Part shown: positions 8,232 through 18,122 of the stretch, piece after piece
Layout of the letters: the number at the start of each line of letters is the position of its first letter
How positions within the stretch are numbered: the first letter of the stretch is position 1
Assembly: GCA_016177795.1 (NCBI GenBank)
Contig: JACOUM010000010.1
Coordinates: forward strand, 1-64,000
Length of the DNA: 64,000 bases
From: Nitrosomonadales bacterium
GTDB taxonomy: Bacteria > Pseudomonadota > Gammaproteobacteria > Burkholderiales > Gallionellaceae
Direction of reading: 5' to 3'
Translations under genes and position numbers: made by a program
The notes under the pieces: model-generated
What the model saw: only the letters and a program-made list of their open reading frames with translations
Told to the model about the DNA's origin: nothing
The model's database searches: none

Positions 8232-9857
8232 TCAATGCACCAGCGTGAAGCTGACGCGTTCAAAATCGACTCCGTGCTCCACGCTGAACACCATTTTTAC
8301 ATGCTGTTTTTCGGCATTCTGGTGCAGCACTTCCACGACACGCCCCGAACTGAACCAGTCGCGCGGGATGACCAGACTGGCGGAAATTTTCAGTGCGGGA
8401 ACGGCTTGCAGGAGAAAGGCCGGGGCATGTTTGTCTGACACAGTCAGATTTACGCCGGTTGCGCGGATGCTGACCGGCTCGGCAGCACCCGGCAGATAAC
8501 GTACACCAATCTGTAATTGCCCGGCATGTGTCACGTTGGTCCATGCCGTGACCCCCAGCAGGAAAGCTTCCGCATCGCCGGGACGCAGCGCAATCAACTG
8601 GTTGTAGCTCAGCCGCCCGCCCAACGCGTCCTCGCGCGTAAGCCGCGCCCCCAGGATGCTCTCATTCTCAAAATTCCACGTTTCCAGCGGGAAACACATC
8701 TCGTGCAATTCCTTGTTGCGACCATCCTGCAACACCCTGCCAAAAGTTTCTATTTGCTTGCGTGCCGCGCTGCCGAGGGTGGCATCGCGTCCGGGCTGCG
8801 TGAACGGTTTGCCGGATATGTGTGCGTAAATTCCTTCCATCTTGTAGCAAAGCTGCGCGCGCTGTGCGACCGGACGCCGCTCGCCCAAACGCGCGCGCTG
8901 GTCTTCACACCAGCACTGGTGCAGAAAGACAAGAAGTTCGATGCAATCGCTGTTGCTGCAGTGTTCGCACAGGCCGGCTTGCCGTGGCGTCTGGCCCTGT
9001 TGTAGCAGAATGGTTTTTACGCGCAGCAATTTGGAGAGCGGAACCGTCGCCAGGTAGCGCATGCTGGCACTGTGCGTGACCTGCTTGACCGGCAGCAATC
9101 CTTGCTCGCCGGCCAAGTCTATCGCCAGCGGCTGCGCGTCTCCCTTGCTGACGGTATAGCTGTTTTTCACGGTAACCATATCGCTCCACTGCGCCAGCCA
9201 GTTGTCCAGCAATTGCAACTGCGAACGCGTGAGTTCCGCGGGGCGCGCATGGCAGGCGAGCAGGGTCTTGACATAGATACTGCGGCAACTGCTGAGCGGA
9301 TGCCTGCCGTTCAGCGGGTCCGGCACTTCCGTCGATTGCAGGTTCTGTTGCTCGGCAAAGGCATACAGTTCATTCAACTGATGCCACAGCTTGGGCTCAA
9401 ACTCATAGCCGGTGCGCAAATGCTCGAAGATTTCCAGCCCGCTGTAAAGCAGACAGCGCTGGCACAGCAGCGCGCCATGCTTTGCGAGCAGCTTGTCGCC
9501 GGCGATGTAGGCCTGCAGGCAACGCTGATAACCCAGCACCATGGACTGCCAAAGCTGCACGATGGCGATGAATACCATCAACTCGCTCTCGTTCAGCGGC
9601 AACGGTTTGGCGATGAGTTTTTTGGCGTAATCATCCTGCACATAGCCGACTGTCTCGCGCAACAGCTCCAGCGTATTCAGCCGTTCCAGGCCGCGCATCG
9701 GATAGCGGTTAAGTTCGTTGATCTGGGTAAGCAGCAGGCTGTGCGCCAGCTGCAAATTGGTCAGTTGCAGCTGGCTGAGCCATTGCGCGCAGCCCGCCGC
9801 ATCCTTGAAAAGCGGATTGGCACGATCGTCGGTCGGCTCGAGCGGAAGGGTCAGCAT
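8232..9857 (-). CDS. Conserved large protein with PilZ-like C-terminal region
   Basis: The true start is probably the ATG at 9857 (MLTLPLEPTDD), giving 541 residues. The track's upstream extension runs into the MITE-like repeat. The N-terminal two thirds are helical. A cysteine-rich patch, CEHCSNSDC, lies near residue 310. The C-terminal part (NESILGARLTRED...LIALRPGDAEAFLLGVTAW...IGVRYLPG) resembles PilZ-related domains of betaproteobacterial proteins, although a clear RxxxR motif was not found. It may bind cyclic di-GMP. It is convergent with cysC. Confidence 0.5.
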   Translation of the reverse strand: MLTLPLEPTDDRANPLFKDAAGCAQWLSQLQLTNLQLAHSLLLTQINELNRYPMRGLERLNTLELLRETVGYVQDDYAKKLIAKPLPLNESELMVFIAIVQLWQSMVLGYQRCLQAYIAGDKLLAKHGALLCQRCLLYSGLEIFEHLRTGYEFEPKLWHQLNELYAFAEQQNLQSTEVPDPLNGRHPLSSCRSIYVKTLLACHARPAELTRSQLQLLDNWLAQWSDMVTVKNSYTVSKGDAQPLAIDLAGEQGLLPVKQVTHSASMRYLATVPLSKLLRVKTILLQQGQTPRQAGLCEHCSNSDCIELLVFLHQCWCEDQRARLGERRPVAQRAQLCYKMEGIYAHISGKPFTQPGRDATLGSAARKQIETFGRVLQDGRNKELHEMCFPLETWNFENESILGARLTREDALGGRLSYNQLIALRPGDAEAFLLGVTAWTNVTHAGQLQIGVRYLPGAAEPVSIRATGVNLTVSDKHAPAFLLQAVPALKISASLVIPRDWFSSGRVVEVLHQNAEKQHVKMVFSVEHGVDFERVSFTLVH

Positions 9858-9866
9858 GGTTATTTT

Positions 9867-10139
9867 GGAACCTCTGATTAAGTCCCACATGGCCGCGCAT
9901 TCGGCTTTGCGGGATGAGATGCAAGGAAGGCGACGAAGCGAATGGCCATCCCCTTCGCCAGGAGCCTGACACCGCAGATCGCCCGCAAAGCCAATGCCCT
10001 GAAGGGTTGCAACAAAGACTGGCGCTCGCGGCGTTGCGCTCCTTGGCATCGTAGAATAACTACGACCGGCGTCGCGCGCCTTGCGATCATCCAGTTTTTG
10101 TTAGCAACGCGGTTCATGGCGGACTTGATCAGAGGTTCC
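9867..10139. mobile_element. MITE-like 273-bp palindromic element
   Basis: The ends are inverted repeats: GGAACCTCTGATTAAGTCC at the left and GGACTTGATCAGAGGTTCC at the right, matching at 18 of 19 positions. Further in, ATGGCCGCG, GGATGA and GCAAGG/GCGACG blocks on the left are mirrored on the right, so the whole element is an imperfect long palindrome. It carries no transposase. It separates two - strand genes and produces spurious ORFs in the track. No clear target duplication was seen. Confidence 0.75.
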
Positions 10140-10200
10140 TTGTCTCAGGCGGATACTTTCCACGAGGCGCGCGCTCACGTCAAGCGCGCTGTTCTTTCGA

Positions 10201-13200
10201 CTATAGCAGCACGCGCTCAATGCCACCGTTATTCGCCTGCGCCACATAGTCTGCCAGCCAGTCCTCGCCAAGCAGATGCCTTGCTATTTCGATGACGACA
10301 TAGTCCGACGTGGTGCCGCTGTCGTCGTTGTAGCGCGACAAACCCTGATGGCAGGCCGGGCAGGAAGTGAGTATCTTGATTTCGCCGGCAAAGCCGTCGG
10401 CGCGCAGCGCATCGGCACCCTTGCGCATTTCCTCTTCCTTGCGGAAGCGCACCTGTGTCGCAATTTGCGGCAGCGACACGCCGAAGCTGCCGGCTTCGCC
10501 GCAGCAGCGCTCGTTGATCGGTACGTTAACTCCCATCAGCTCATTCACTACCTTGAGCGGCTGGTAGGTCTTCATCGGCGAATGGCACGGATCGTGGTAC
10601 ATGTAGCGCACCGACACGGCATCGCGCAGCGCTGGGGCGGGAGGTGCGCTGGCCTGCCGCTCGCAGCTGGTTGAGTTTATTTGGCTTTCATGCGGCAGGC
10701 GCATTTCATCCCCGCCTTGAAGTTTGATGTTTTTCTGGCTTTGGCCGCTACGCTTAACATTCGCTTCGCTTATGTTAGCCTCCGCCGAAAGGGCGTTACC
10801 CTTGCCAGCAAGGGTAACGCCCTTTTCCAGCAAATACTCATGGATGTCGAGCAGGCGGCAGCCGGGAAAGATTTTGCCGAACTGGTATTTCAGCAATTGA
10901 TCCATGCAGGTGCCGCATGACACGATCACCGTCTTGATGTCGAGGTAATTCAGCGTGTTCGCCACGCGGTGGAACAGCACACGGTTGTCGGTGGTGATCT
11001 GGCTGGCCTTATTGCCCTGCCCCGAGGCATTCTGCGGGTAGCCGCAGCACAGGTAGCCGGGCGGCAGCACGGTGATCGCACCGATCTCATACAGCATCGC
11101 CTGCGTCGCCAGCCCTACCTGGCCGAACAGCCGTTCCGAGCCGCAGCCGGGGAAGTAGAACACCGCTTCGGAGTCCTCGTTCAATTTATGCGGGTTGCGG
11201 ATGATCGGCACGATGCCGGGATCCTCGATGTCGAGCAGCGCGCGCGAGGTCTTCTTGGGCAGGTTGCCCGGCATCGGCTTGTTGATGAAATGAATCACCT
11301 TCGCGCGGCTGAGAGGCAAAACCAGCGGCGCACCGCCGACAGTGGCCGGCGGCCGTCTGGTCTGTGCCCTGAACAGGCCAAGGCGCTTGGCGATCCGGTG
11401 GCCGGTGCGCTGCGCCTTGTAGCCCAGCTCGATCATCACCTTGCGCAGCAGCTTGATGACGGTCGGATCGGTGGCGGTCAGGAACAGCATCGAGCCGGCG
11501 GTCACCGGGTTGAATTTTTTCTTTCCCTGTTTGCGCAGGAAATTGCGCATCGCGACCGACACGTCGCCGAAGTCGATGTCCACCGGACAGGGATTCTTGC
11601 ACTTGTGGCATATCGTGCAGTGGTCGGCGACGTCGCCGAATTCGGCGAAATGCTGGATGGAGACGCCGCGCCGCGTCTGCTCTTCGTACAGGAACGCCTC
11701 GATCAGCAGCGATGCGGCGAGAATCTTGTTGCGCGGCGAATACAGCAGGTTGGCGCGCGGCACATGGGTGTTGCACACCGGCTTGCATTTGCCGCAGCGC
11801 AGACAGTCCTTGAACGAATCGGCGATCTCGCCCAGCTCGCTCTTTTCCAGGATCAGGCTTTCCAGCTCCATCAAGTTGAAGCTCGGCGTATAGGCGCGTT
11901 CCAGATTGCTGCCCTTGAGCAGCTTGCCCCGGTTGAAGCGCCCTTCCGGGTCGATGCGCTGCTTGTAGTCGGTGAAGGCGGCGATCTCCTGCGCTTCGAG
12001 AAAATCGAATTTGGTGATGCCGATGCCGTGCTCGCCGGAAATCACCCCACCGAGGTCTTTCGCCAGCCGCATGATGCGATCCACCGCGGCATAGGCCTGC
12101 TGCAGCATCTCGTAGTCGTCCGAATTCACCGGGATGTTGCTGTGCACGTTGCCGTCGCCGGCGTGCATGTGCAACGCGACGAACACGCGGCTCTTCAGCA
12201 CGTTCTGGTGAATGTTGTTGCACTGGTCGAGAATGAGCTGGTAAGTCGCGCCGCTGAAAATATGACGCAGCGGCTCGCGCACTTCGCGTTTCCACGAGGC
12301 GCGCAGCAGGTGGCGTTGCACCGCATCAAACACGGTTTCACTCCCCTCTCCCGCGGGCGGGAGAGGGGTTGGGGGTGAGGGGGGAGCCGAGAGCGGTGCA
12401 TCGAGGTTGTCCAGCAGCCATTGCCAGCGCGTGCGCACTTCGGCAAGCAGCTGTTGCGCCGTCTGCGGGCGGTTGTCGAGCAACTCGGCATCGCCGAGTT
12501 GCGCATCGTCCTGGTAATGCAGCGGCAGTTCGCTGGCGAAAAATTCATCCAGCGCATCCAGCAGCTTGAGCTTGTTTTTCAGCGACAGCTCGATGTTGAT
12601 GCGCTCGATGCCGTCGCAATAATCGCCCATGCGCGGCAGCGGAATCACCACGTCTTCGTTGACCTTGAAGGCGTTGGTGTGTTTGGCGATCGCGGCGGTG
12701 CGCGCACGATCCAGCCAGAATTTCTTGCGCGCCTCGGCGGATACCGCGATGAAACCCTCGCCGCTGCGCAGGTTGGCGAGACGCACGATCTCCGAGGCGG
12801 CCGCCGCCGCCGCATCCGCATCGTCGCTCACCACATCGGCGATCAGCACCATCTTCGGGCGGGTGCCGCGCTTGGCCTTGGTGGCATAGCCGACCGCCTT
12901 CAGGTAGCGTTCGTCGAGATGTTCCAGCCCGGCCAGGAAAACCTTGCAGGCGGAGAAGGGGGAAGGGGGAATGCTGCATTTGTCGAATAATGCGGTGATC
13001 TCGACGATGGCGGGCACCGCCTCGTGCACTTGGCCGAAGAATTCCAGGCATACCGTGCGGGTGTGCGCATGGGCGCGGTGCAGGATGAAGCGCGCCGAAG
13101 TGATGATGCCGTCGCAGCCTTCCTTCTGGATGCCGGGCAGGCCGGAGAGGAATTTGTCGGTGACATCCTTGCCCAGTCCGGCCTTGCGGAATGCGCTGCC

Positions 13201-14250
13201 GGGAATCTCCAGTATCTCCGCTTCGCCGTGTGCAGTCGTGCCGTCCGCTTCGAAACGGCTGATGCGGAAAGTCGCGGTGGCGGCATCGTGGATCTTGCCG
13301 AGGTTATGCCCGATGCGCTCGACCTCCATCCACAGGCCGTCCGGCGTGACCATGCGCCACGAGGCGAGGTTGTCCAGCGCGGTGCCCCACAGCACCGCCT
13401 TCTTGCCGCCGGCATTCATCGCCACGTTGCCGCCGATGCACGATGCATCCGCCGAGGTCGGGTCGACCGCGAACACCAGCCCGTTTGCTTCCGCCGCTTC
13501 CATCACACGCCGCGTCACCACGCCCGCGCCGCAGCAGATGGTGGCATACGGCTCGTTCAGGCCGGGCAGCACCAGATGCTCCACCTCTGAGAACTTGTCC
13601 AGCTTCTCGGTATTGATCACTGCGGAAAATTTGTCCAGCGGCACGGCGCCGCCGGTGTAGCCGGTGCCGCCGCCGCGCGGGATGATGGTCAGCTTGAGTG
13701 AAATGCAGGCGCGTACCAGTGGCGCGATTTCCGCTTCGCTGTCGGGATGCAGCACCACGAACGGATATTCCACGCGCCAGTCGGTCGCATCGGTCACATG
13801 CGAAACGCGTGCCAGGCCGTCGAACTGGATGTTGTCGCTGCGGGTGATGCGCGACAGTGCGCGCAGCACGCGTTTGCGCAATTGCAGGGTCTGTTCGAAT
13901 TCGGCGGCGAATTGATCGACCGCCGCAGCGGCGAGTTCGAGCAGACGTTTTACCTTGGGGTTATTCTGGCGCCGCGCTTCGATGTCGTTCAGCCGGTGAT
14001 GCAGTGCGCCGACCAGCGCCTCGCGGCGCTTGCGGTTGGCGAGCAGGTCGTCCTGCAAATACGGGTTGCGCATCACCACCCAGATATCGCCCAGCACTTC
14101 GTACAGCATCTGTGCAGAACGCCCGGTGCGCCGTTCTGCGCGCAAGGTATTGATGATGTCCCATGCCTCGCCACCGAGAATGCGCAAGACGATCTCGCGG
14201 TCGGAGAACGAGGTGTAGTTATAGGGGATTTCGCGCAAACGTGCCGTCAT
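10201..14250 (-). CDS. FAD-linked oxidase/Fe-S/CCG-domain oxidoreductase (DUF3683 type)
   Basis: The start is placed at ATG 14250 ([15 protein letters not shown]), giving 1349 residues. The domain order is an N-terminal DUF3683 region, an FAD-binding-4 domain with [11 protein letters not shown] near residue 195, and an FAD-oxidase C-terminal domain with [14 protein letters not shown]. Two 4Fe-4S motifs follow ([11 protein letters not shown] and [11 protein letters not shown]), then two cysteine-rich CCG domains ([16 protein letters not shown]). This is the architecture of glycolate/D-lactate dehydrogenase subunits fused in one chain, feeding electrons to the respiratory chain. Two low-complexity insertions come from repeats (12340 and 10753). 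The natural substrate is unknown. Confidence 0.9.
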   Translation of the reverse strand: MTARLREIPYNYTSFSDREIVLRILGGEAWDIINTLRAERRTGRSAQMLYEVLGDIWVVMRNPYLQDDLLANRKRREALVGALHHRLNDIEARRQNNPKVKRLLELAAAAVDQFAAEFEQTLQLRKRVLRALSRITRSDNIQFDGLARVSHVTDATDWRVEYPFVVLHPDSEAEIAPLVRACISLKLTIIPRGGGTGYTGGAVPLDKFSAVINTEKLDKFSEVEHLVLPGLNEPYATICCGAGVVTRRVMEAAEANGLVFAVDPTSADASCIGGNVAMNAGGKKAVLWGTALDNLASWRMVTPDGLWMEVERIGHNLGKIHDAATATFRISRFEADGTTAHGEAEILEIPGSAFRKAGLGKDVTDKFLSGLPGIQKEGCDGIITSARFILHRAHAHTRTVCLEFFGQVHEAVPAIVEITALFDKCSIPPSPFSACKVFLAGLEHLDERYLKAVGYATKAKRGTRPKMVLIADVVSDDADAAAAAASEIVRLANLRSGEGFIAVSAEARKKFWLDRARTAAIAKHTNAFKVNEDVVIPLPRMGDYCDGIERINIELSLKNKLKLLDALDEFFASELPLHYQDDAQLGDAELLDNRPQTAQQLLAEVRTRWQWLLDNLDAPLSAPPSPPTPLPPAGEGSETVFDAVQRHLLRASWKREVREPLRHIFSGATYQLILDQCNNIHQNVLKSRVFVALHMHAGDGNVHSNIPVNSDDYEMLQQAYAAVDRIMRLAKDLGGVISGEHGIGITKFDFLEAQEIAAFTDYKQRIDPEGRFNRGKLLKGSNLERAYTPSFNLMELESLILEKSELGEIADSFKDCLRCGKCKPVCNTHVPRANLLYSPRNKILAASLLIEAFLYEEQTRRGVSIQHFAEFGDVADHCTICHKCKNPCPVDIDFGDVSVAMRNFLRKQGKKKFNPVTAGSMLFLTATDPTVIKLLRKVMIELGYKAQRTGHRIAKRLGLFRAQTRRPPATVGGAPLVLPLSRAKVIHFINKPMPGNLPKKTSRALLDIEDPGIVPIIRNPHKLNEDSEAVFYFPGCGSERLFGQVGLATQAMLYEIGAITVLPPGYLCCGYPQNASGQGNKASQITTDNRVLFHRVANTLNYLDIKTVIVSCGTCMDQLLKYQFGKIFPGCRLLDIHEYLLEKGVTLAGKGNALSAEANISEANVKRSGQSQKNIKLQGGDEMRLPHESQINSTSCERQASAPPAPALRDAVSVRYMYHDPCHSPMKTYQPLKVVNELMGVNVPINERCCGEAGSFGVSLPQIATQVRFRKEEEMRKGADALRADGFAGEIKILTSCPACHQGLSRYNDDSGTTSDYVVIEIARHLLGEDWLADYVAQANNGGIERVLL
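10753..10824. repeat. Palindromic repeat copy a plus adjoining perfect hairpin, inside a coding region
   Basis: TAACAT...ATGTTAGCCTCCGCCG is copy a of the TAAC/GTTAGCC family. Directly beside it is a perfect hairpin with arms of about 17 bp and a 4-base loop (arm begins AAAGGGCGTTACCC). Together they form an in-frame insertion of some 60 residues between the two CCG domains of the oxidoreductase. Confidence 0.8.
12337..12388. repeat. REP-like GC-rich palindrome inside the oxidoreductase gene
   Basis: CTCTCCCGCGGGCGGGAGAG is a perfect palindrome followed by GGGGTTGGGGGTGAGGG. This is the widespread proteobacterial intergenic repeat type. Here it is read in frame as [17 protein letters not shown] related copy lies at 21383. 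Confidence 0.75.
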
Positions 14251-14610
14251 GAAGTTCCTTTTGCAAGGCGCGCATTTTACCCGAATGTGGCGCGCCGCTC
14301 GACTTTGATGCGGATGAAGCGGAATGTTCCTGTCGCTGCCGGGCAATTTCACGGATAACCCGAGCCGGATACAGGATTAGGAAAATATCGATCATTGCAA
14401 TCCGCCGTCAATGTCGATCCGGTGTACCATTCCACCATGCCCTGGCAGCCTGCCATACTGACCGCGCATCGCGTTTTGTAACGGCAGGCCTGACCCGCAG
14501 CAAGCTACCCGGGGCGCATGTTTCATCACCCTTGCTCCAGCTCTCCCGCGTCAAAAGGAGGGGTTTTGCAACAGATTGCCAACTTTAATTTGTGCACAGC
14601 TAGAACCGAC
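14251..14610. other. Intergenic region without a supported gene
   Basis: This divergent region separates the oxidoreductase from the PilZ gene and must carry both promoters. The track extends the PilZ ORF back to 14518, but that part (MFHHPCSSSPASKGG) does not resemble the family. I see no RNA gene or strong terminator. Confidence 0.5.
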
Positions 14611-15354
14611 ATGACCAAGCCGGCTGACTTCAGTAAATCCGCGCAGCACACGCCACCGGGCAACGTGCTGTACCGTTCTCGCGTCGAAATTTGCCGCATT
14701 CTGCAATTTCTGGCGAGCGACAGTTGCCCTGTTTCGGCAGAAATCGGGAACAACCGCCTGTTTGTGTCCCATATTCTCTCCGTTGATTCCGGCGCCGGTT
14801 ATCTTGTTGTCGCCTATTCGGCGGATAAATCAGCCAACAGCGTGTTATTCGGCCTGCCTTCCCTGGAATTCAGCGCAAATCCCCACAGAGGGCACCTGGT
14901 GTTTCGGGTCTCGAGCCCTGTGGATATGCAGTTCGATGGCCAGCCTGCCATCCAGTTCGCACTTCCGCAGTCTGTCATCCTCAATCATCGCCGCAAACAG
15001 GCGCGTATTTCTGTGCCTGAGGATATATCGCTGCGCTGTGTCGCCGATGAGGGCGGCGTAATTTCTTTCGAGGCAAGGATTACCGACATCAGCCTGGGTG
15101 GCATGGGGGGGCTGCTCTATGGCGGCGACATCATACTGGAAGCGGGTACGATACTTAAAGGCTGCCGCATTATCATTCCGGGCGGCAAGGCCGTCATCGC
15201 CGATCTCGAAGTGCGCTATACGAAGAGGATCACCTCCCCGGACGGCACCTCTATCAACCGGGCGGGCGTGCGTTTTGTGCAAAAACCGGAGGGGATCGAG
15301 ACGTTGATCGACATGTTCGCCCGGAATCAGGACAACACGGCAACGCCCGGGTAG
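14611..15354 (+). CDS. PilZ-domain protein (YcgR-like flagellar brake type)
   Basis: Starting at ATG 14611 the protein has 247 residues. The N-terminal half (about 20-115) resembles the YcgR-N domain. A PilZ domain follows, with the cyclic di-GMP binding signature NHRRKQARISVPE and the second motif DISLGGMGG. Such proteins slow motility or alter surface behaviour when cyclic di-GMP is high. No flagellar genes are in the window, so its target is unknown. No strong ribosome binding site is visible at this start. Confidence 0.75.
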   Translation: MTKPADFSKSAQHTPPGNVLYRSRVEICRILQFLASDSCPVSAEIGNNRLFVSHILSVDSGAGYLVVAYSADKSANSVLFGLPSLEFSANPHRGHLVFRVSSPVDMQFDGQPAIQFALPQSVILNHRRKQARISVPEDISLRCVADEGGVISFEARITDISLGGMGGLLYGGDIILEAGTILKGCRIIIPGGKAVIADLEVRYTKRITSPDGTSINRAGVRFVQKPEGIETLIDMFARNQDNTATPG

Positions 15355-15400
15355 ACGGCAGGCCGCGCCATCTGTTTTCAGCTGGTGTTGAAAGGCGGAA

Positions 15401-18115
15401 ATGAACGAACCCGTTGCATCCCCGGCGCATCCCGAACCCACACCCGGCTGGCATAGCCTGACGGCGCAGGAAGTATTGGGCGCGCTGGCTGCGGATCATG
15501 CCGGCCTGTCTCCGGACGAAGCGGCGCGGCGGCTGCAGCAACACGGTTTGAACCGTCTGCCCGCCGCCAGGCGTGATAGTTTGCCGGTGCGTTTTGCGCG
15601 CCAGTTCCACAATGTGCTGATCTACGTGTTACTGGCCTCCGCGCTGATTACCGGGCTGCTCGAACATTGGGTGGATTGCGGCGTGATCATCGGCGTGGTG
15701 CTGATCAACGCCATTATCGGGGTGATCCAGGAAGGCAAGGCGGAGCGCGCGCTGGATGCCATTCGCGACATGCTGTCGCCGAATGCCACGGTGCTGCGCG
15801 ACGGGCGGCGGCGCGAAATTCCGGCCGAGCAGCTGGTAGTCGGCGACATCGTGCTGCTGGCATCCGGCGACAAGGTGCCTGCCGATCTGCGCCTGATCGA
15901 AGTGCGCCAGTTGCGCGTCGAGGAAGCCGCGCTGACCGGCGAATCCGAGCCGGTGGAAAAGAATGTGGCCGCTGCAGATGCGCGTGCCGTGATTGGCGAC
16001 CGGCGCTGCATGGCCTATTCCGGCACGCTGGCGGTGTACGGCCAGGCGCGCGGTGTGGTGGTCGCCATCGGCGCAGCGACGGAAATCGGCCGCATCAGCG
16101 GCATGATCGCCGCCGTGACCAGCCTGGAAACGCCGCTGCTGCGCCAGATGGCGCGCTTCGGCCAGCAACTGACCAGCGTCATCCTGTTGCTGGCGGCGCT
16201 GACCTTTTCCTTCGGCGTATGGGTGCGCGGCTATGACTGGTCGGAAATGTTCTTTGCCGCAGTCGGTCTGGCGGTGGCCGCAATACCCGAAGGGCTGCCC
16301 GCGATCATGACCATCACGCTGGCCATCGGCGTGCAGCGCATGGCGCGGCGCAATGCCATCATCCGCCGGCTTCCGGCGGTGGAGACGCTCGGCTCGGTGA
16401 CGGTGATCTGCTCGGACAAGACCGGCACGCTCACCCGCAACGAGATGACCGTGCAGCGTCTCATCGCTGCCGGAAGGATATTCGAAGTCAGCGGCAGCGG
16501 CTATGCGCCGCATGGCGGGTTTGCCATTGCCGGACGCGAAGTGTTCGTGGAAGACTATCCCGAGCTGGCCGAACTGGGGCGCGCCGCCCTGCTGTGCAAT
16601 GATGCGGAACTGCTCGGTGGTGGCGATGAATGGGCGCTGGGGGGCGACCCCACCGAGGGGGCGCTGCTCACGCTGGCGGCGAAGACCGGTCTGGATTCGG
16701 CTTTCGAGCGCGAGGCATTGCGCCGTACCGACCTCATCCCGTTCGAATCGCAGCACCGCTTCATGGCCACGCTGCATCATGACCTGGAGGGACGCGGCTT
16801 CATCTTTCTCAAGGGTGCGCCGGAGCGGGTCATGGAAATATGTGACGCCGAACGCGCCGACGGCGAAGACCGGCCGCTGCGCCACGCCTGGTGGCAGCAG
16901 GCGATGCAGGATGCCGCGCAACAGGGTTTCCGGCTGCTCGCGATAGCGATGCGCCCCACTGCAAGCGAACAGCGCAGCCTCGGGTTTGCCGATGTGCAGA
17001 GCGGCTTTGCGTTGCTGGGCATTTTTGCCATTGCCGATCCGCCGCGCGAGGAAGCAATCCGCGCCGTGGCGCACTGCCGTGCGGCAGGCATCCGCGTGAA
17101 AATGATTACCGGCGACCACCTCGACACCGCCTGCGCCATCGGCGCACGCTTCGGCCTGGCGGCGGACGGCGCGCTGACCGGGGCGGAAATCGAGCGGATG
17201 GATCTGGCCGCGTTGCGTGTTGCGGTAGCCGGGGCCGACATCTTTGCCCGTGCCAGCCCGGAACACAAACTTAGCCTGGTGCAGGCGTTGCAGGCCAACG
17301 GCGAGGTGGTGGCGATGACCGGCGATGGCGTGAACGATGCGCCCGCATTGAAGCGCGCCGATGTCGGTGTGGCAATGGGGCGCAAGGGCACCGAGGCAGC
17401 CAAGGAGGCAGCCGAGATGGTACTGGCCGATGACAACTTCGCCTCAATCAGCGCGGCGGTGGAGGAGGGGCGCACAGTCTATGACAACCTGAAAAAATCC
17501 ATCGTGTTCATCCTGCCTACCAACGGCGGCGAAGCGATGGTCATCGTCGCGGCGATCCTGCTCGGCATCACGCTGCCGATCACGCCGGTGCAGATCCTGT
17601 GGGTAAACATGGTCACTGCGGTCACGCTGTCGCTGGCGCTGGCCTTCGAACCCCCCGAGGCGGGAGTGATGCGCCGCCCGCCGCGCGATCCGGCGGAGCC
17701 GTTGCTCAGCCGGTTTTTGTTGTGGCGCGTGTTTTTTGTGTCCTGCCTGATGGTGGTCGGCGCGCTGGGTTTCTTCCTGTGGGAACAGGCGCACGGCGCA
17801 AGTATTGAGGCTGCGCGCACGGCGGCGGTGAACGCGCTGGTGGCGGGGGAAATTTTTTACCTGTTCAATTGCCGCTTCCTGCTGGCATCCTCCTCCGGGC
17901 TGCGCGGCTTTACCGGCTCGCGCCCGATATTCGTCGCCATCGCCTCAGTCGTGTCGCTGCAGCTGCTGTTCACCCACGCACCCCTGTTCCAGCAACTGTT
18001 CGGCACGGTGGCGCTGGATGCCGCCATGTGGGGGCGCATTGCCCTGTTCGGCGTGCTGCTGTTCGCTGCGGTAGAGCTGGAAAAGCTGTGGTTCCGGCGG
18101 CGCTATGGCCGCTAG
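15401..18115 (+). CDS. Cation-translocating P-type ATPase (P2-type)
   Basis: The 904-residue product has the N-terminal cation ATPase domain (GWHSLTAQEVLGAL), the actuator motif LTGES, the membrane motif PEGLPAI, and the phosphorylation site SDKTGTLT near residue 340. The KGAPE nucleotide-binding motif and the hinge TGDGVNDAPALK follow. Ten or so transmembrane helices and PEGLP place it with SERCA/PMCA-like or Na+ P2 ATPases rather than heavy-metal pumps. It probably exports calcium or another cation from the cytoplasm. The specificity is uncertain. Confidence 0.92.
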   Translation: MNEPVASPAHPEPTPGWHSLTAQEVLGALAADHAGLSPDEAARRLQQHGLNRLPAARRDSLPVRFARQFHNVLIYVLLASALITGLLEHWVDCGVIIGVVLINAIIGVIQEGKAERALDAIRDMLSPNATVLRDGRRREIPAEQLVVGDIVLLASGDKVPADLRLIEVRQLRVEEAALTGESEPVEKNVAAADARAVIGDRRCMAYSGTLAVYGQARGVVVAIGAATEIGRISGMIAAVTSLETPLLRQMARFGQQLTSVILLLAALTFSFGVWVRGYDWSEMFFAAVGLAVAAIPEGLPAIMTITLAIGVQRMARRNAIIRRLPAVETLGSVTVICSDKTGTLTRNEMTVQRLIAAGRIFEVSGSGYAPHGGFAIAGREVFVEDYPELAELGRAALLCNDAELLGGGDEWALGGDPTEGALLTLAAKTGLDSAFEREALRRTDLIPFESQHRFMATLHHDLEGRGFIFLKGAPERVMEICDAERADGEDRPLRHAWWQQAMQDAAQQGFRLLAIAMRPTASEQRSLGFADVQSGFALLGIFAIADPPREEAIRAVAHCRAAGIRVKMITGDHLDTACAIGARFGLAADGALTGAEIERMDLAALRVAVAGADIFARASPEHKLSLVQALQANGEVVAMTGDGVNDAPALKRADVGVAMGRKGTEAAKEAAEMVLADDNFASISAAVEEGRTVYDNLKKSIVFILPTNGGEAMVIVAAILLGITLPITPVQILWVNMVTAVTLSLALAFEPPEAGVMRRPPRDPAEPLLSRFLLWRVFFVSCLMVVGALGFFLWEQAHGASIEAARTAAVNALVAGEIFYLFNCRFLLASSSGLRGFTGSRPIFVAIASVVSLQLLFTHAPLFQQLFGTVALDAAMWGRIALFGVLLFAAVELEKLWFRRRYGR

Positions 18116-18122
18116 CCGCCCG

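Noticed and set aside
9858-10295. ORFs across 9858-10295, including the N-terminal extension of the PilZ-like gene
   Set aside because: They are translations of the palindromic MITE-like element and have no family resemblance. The ATG at 9857 is the sensible start.
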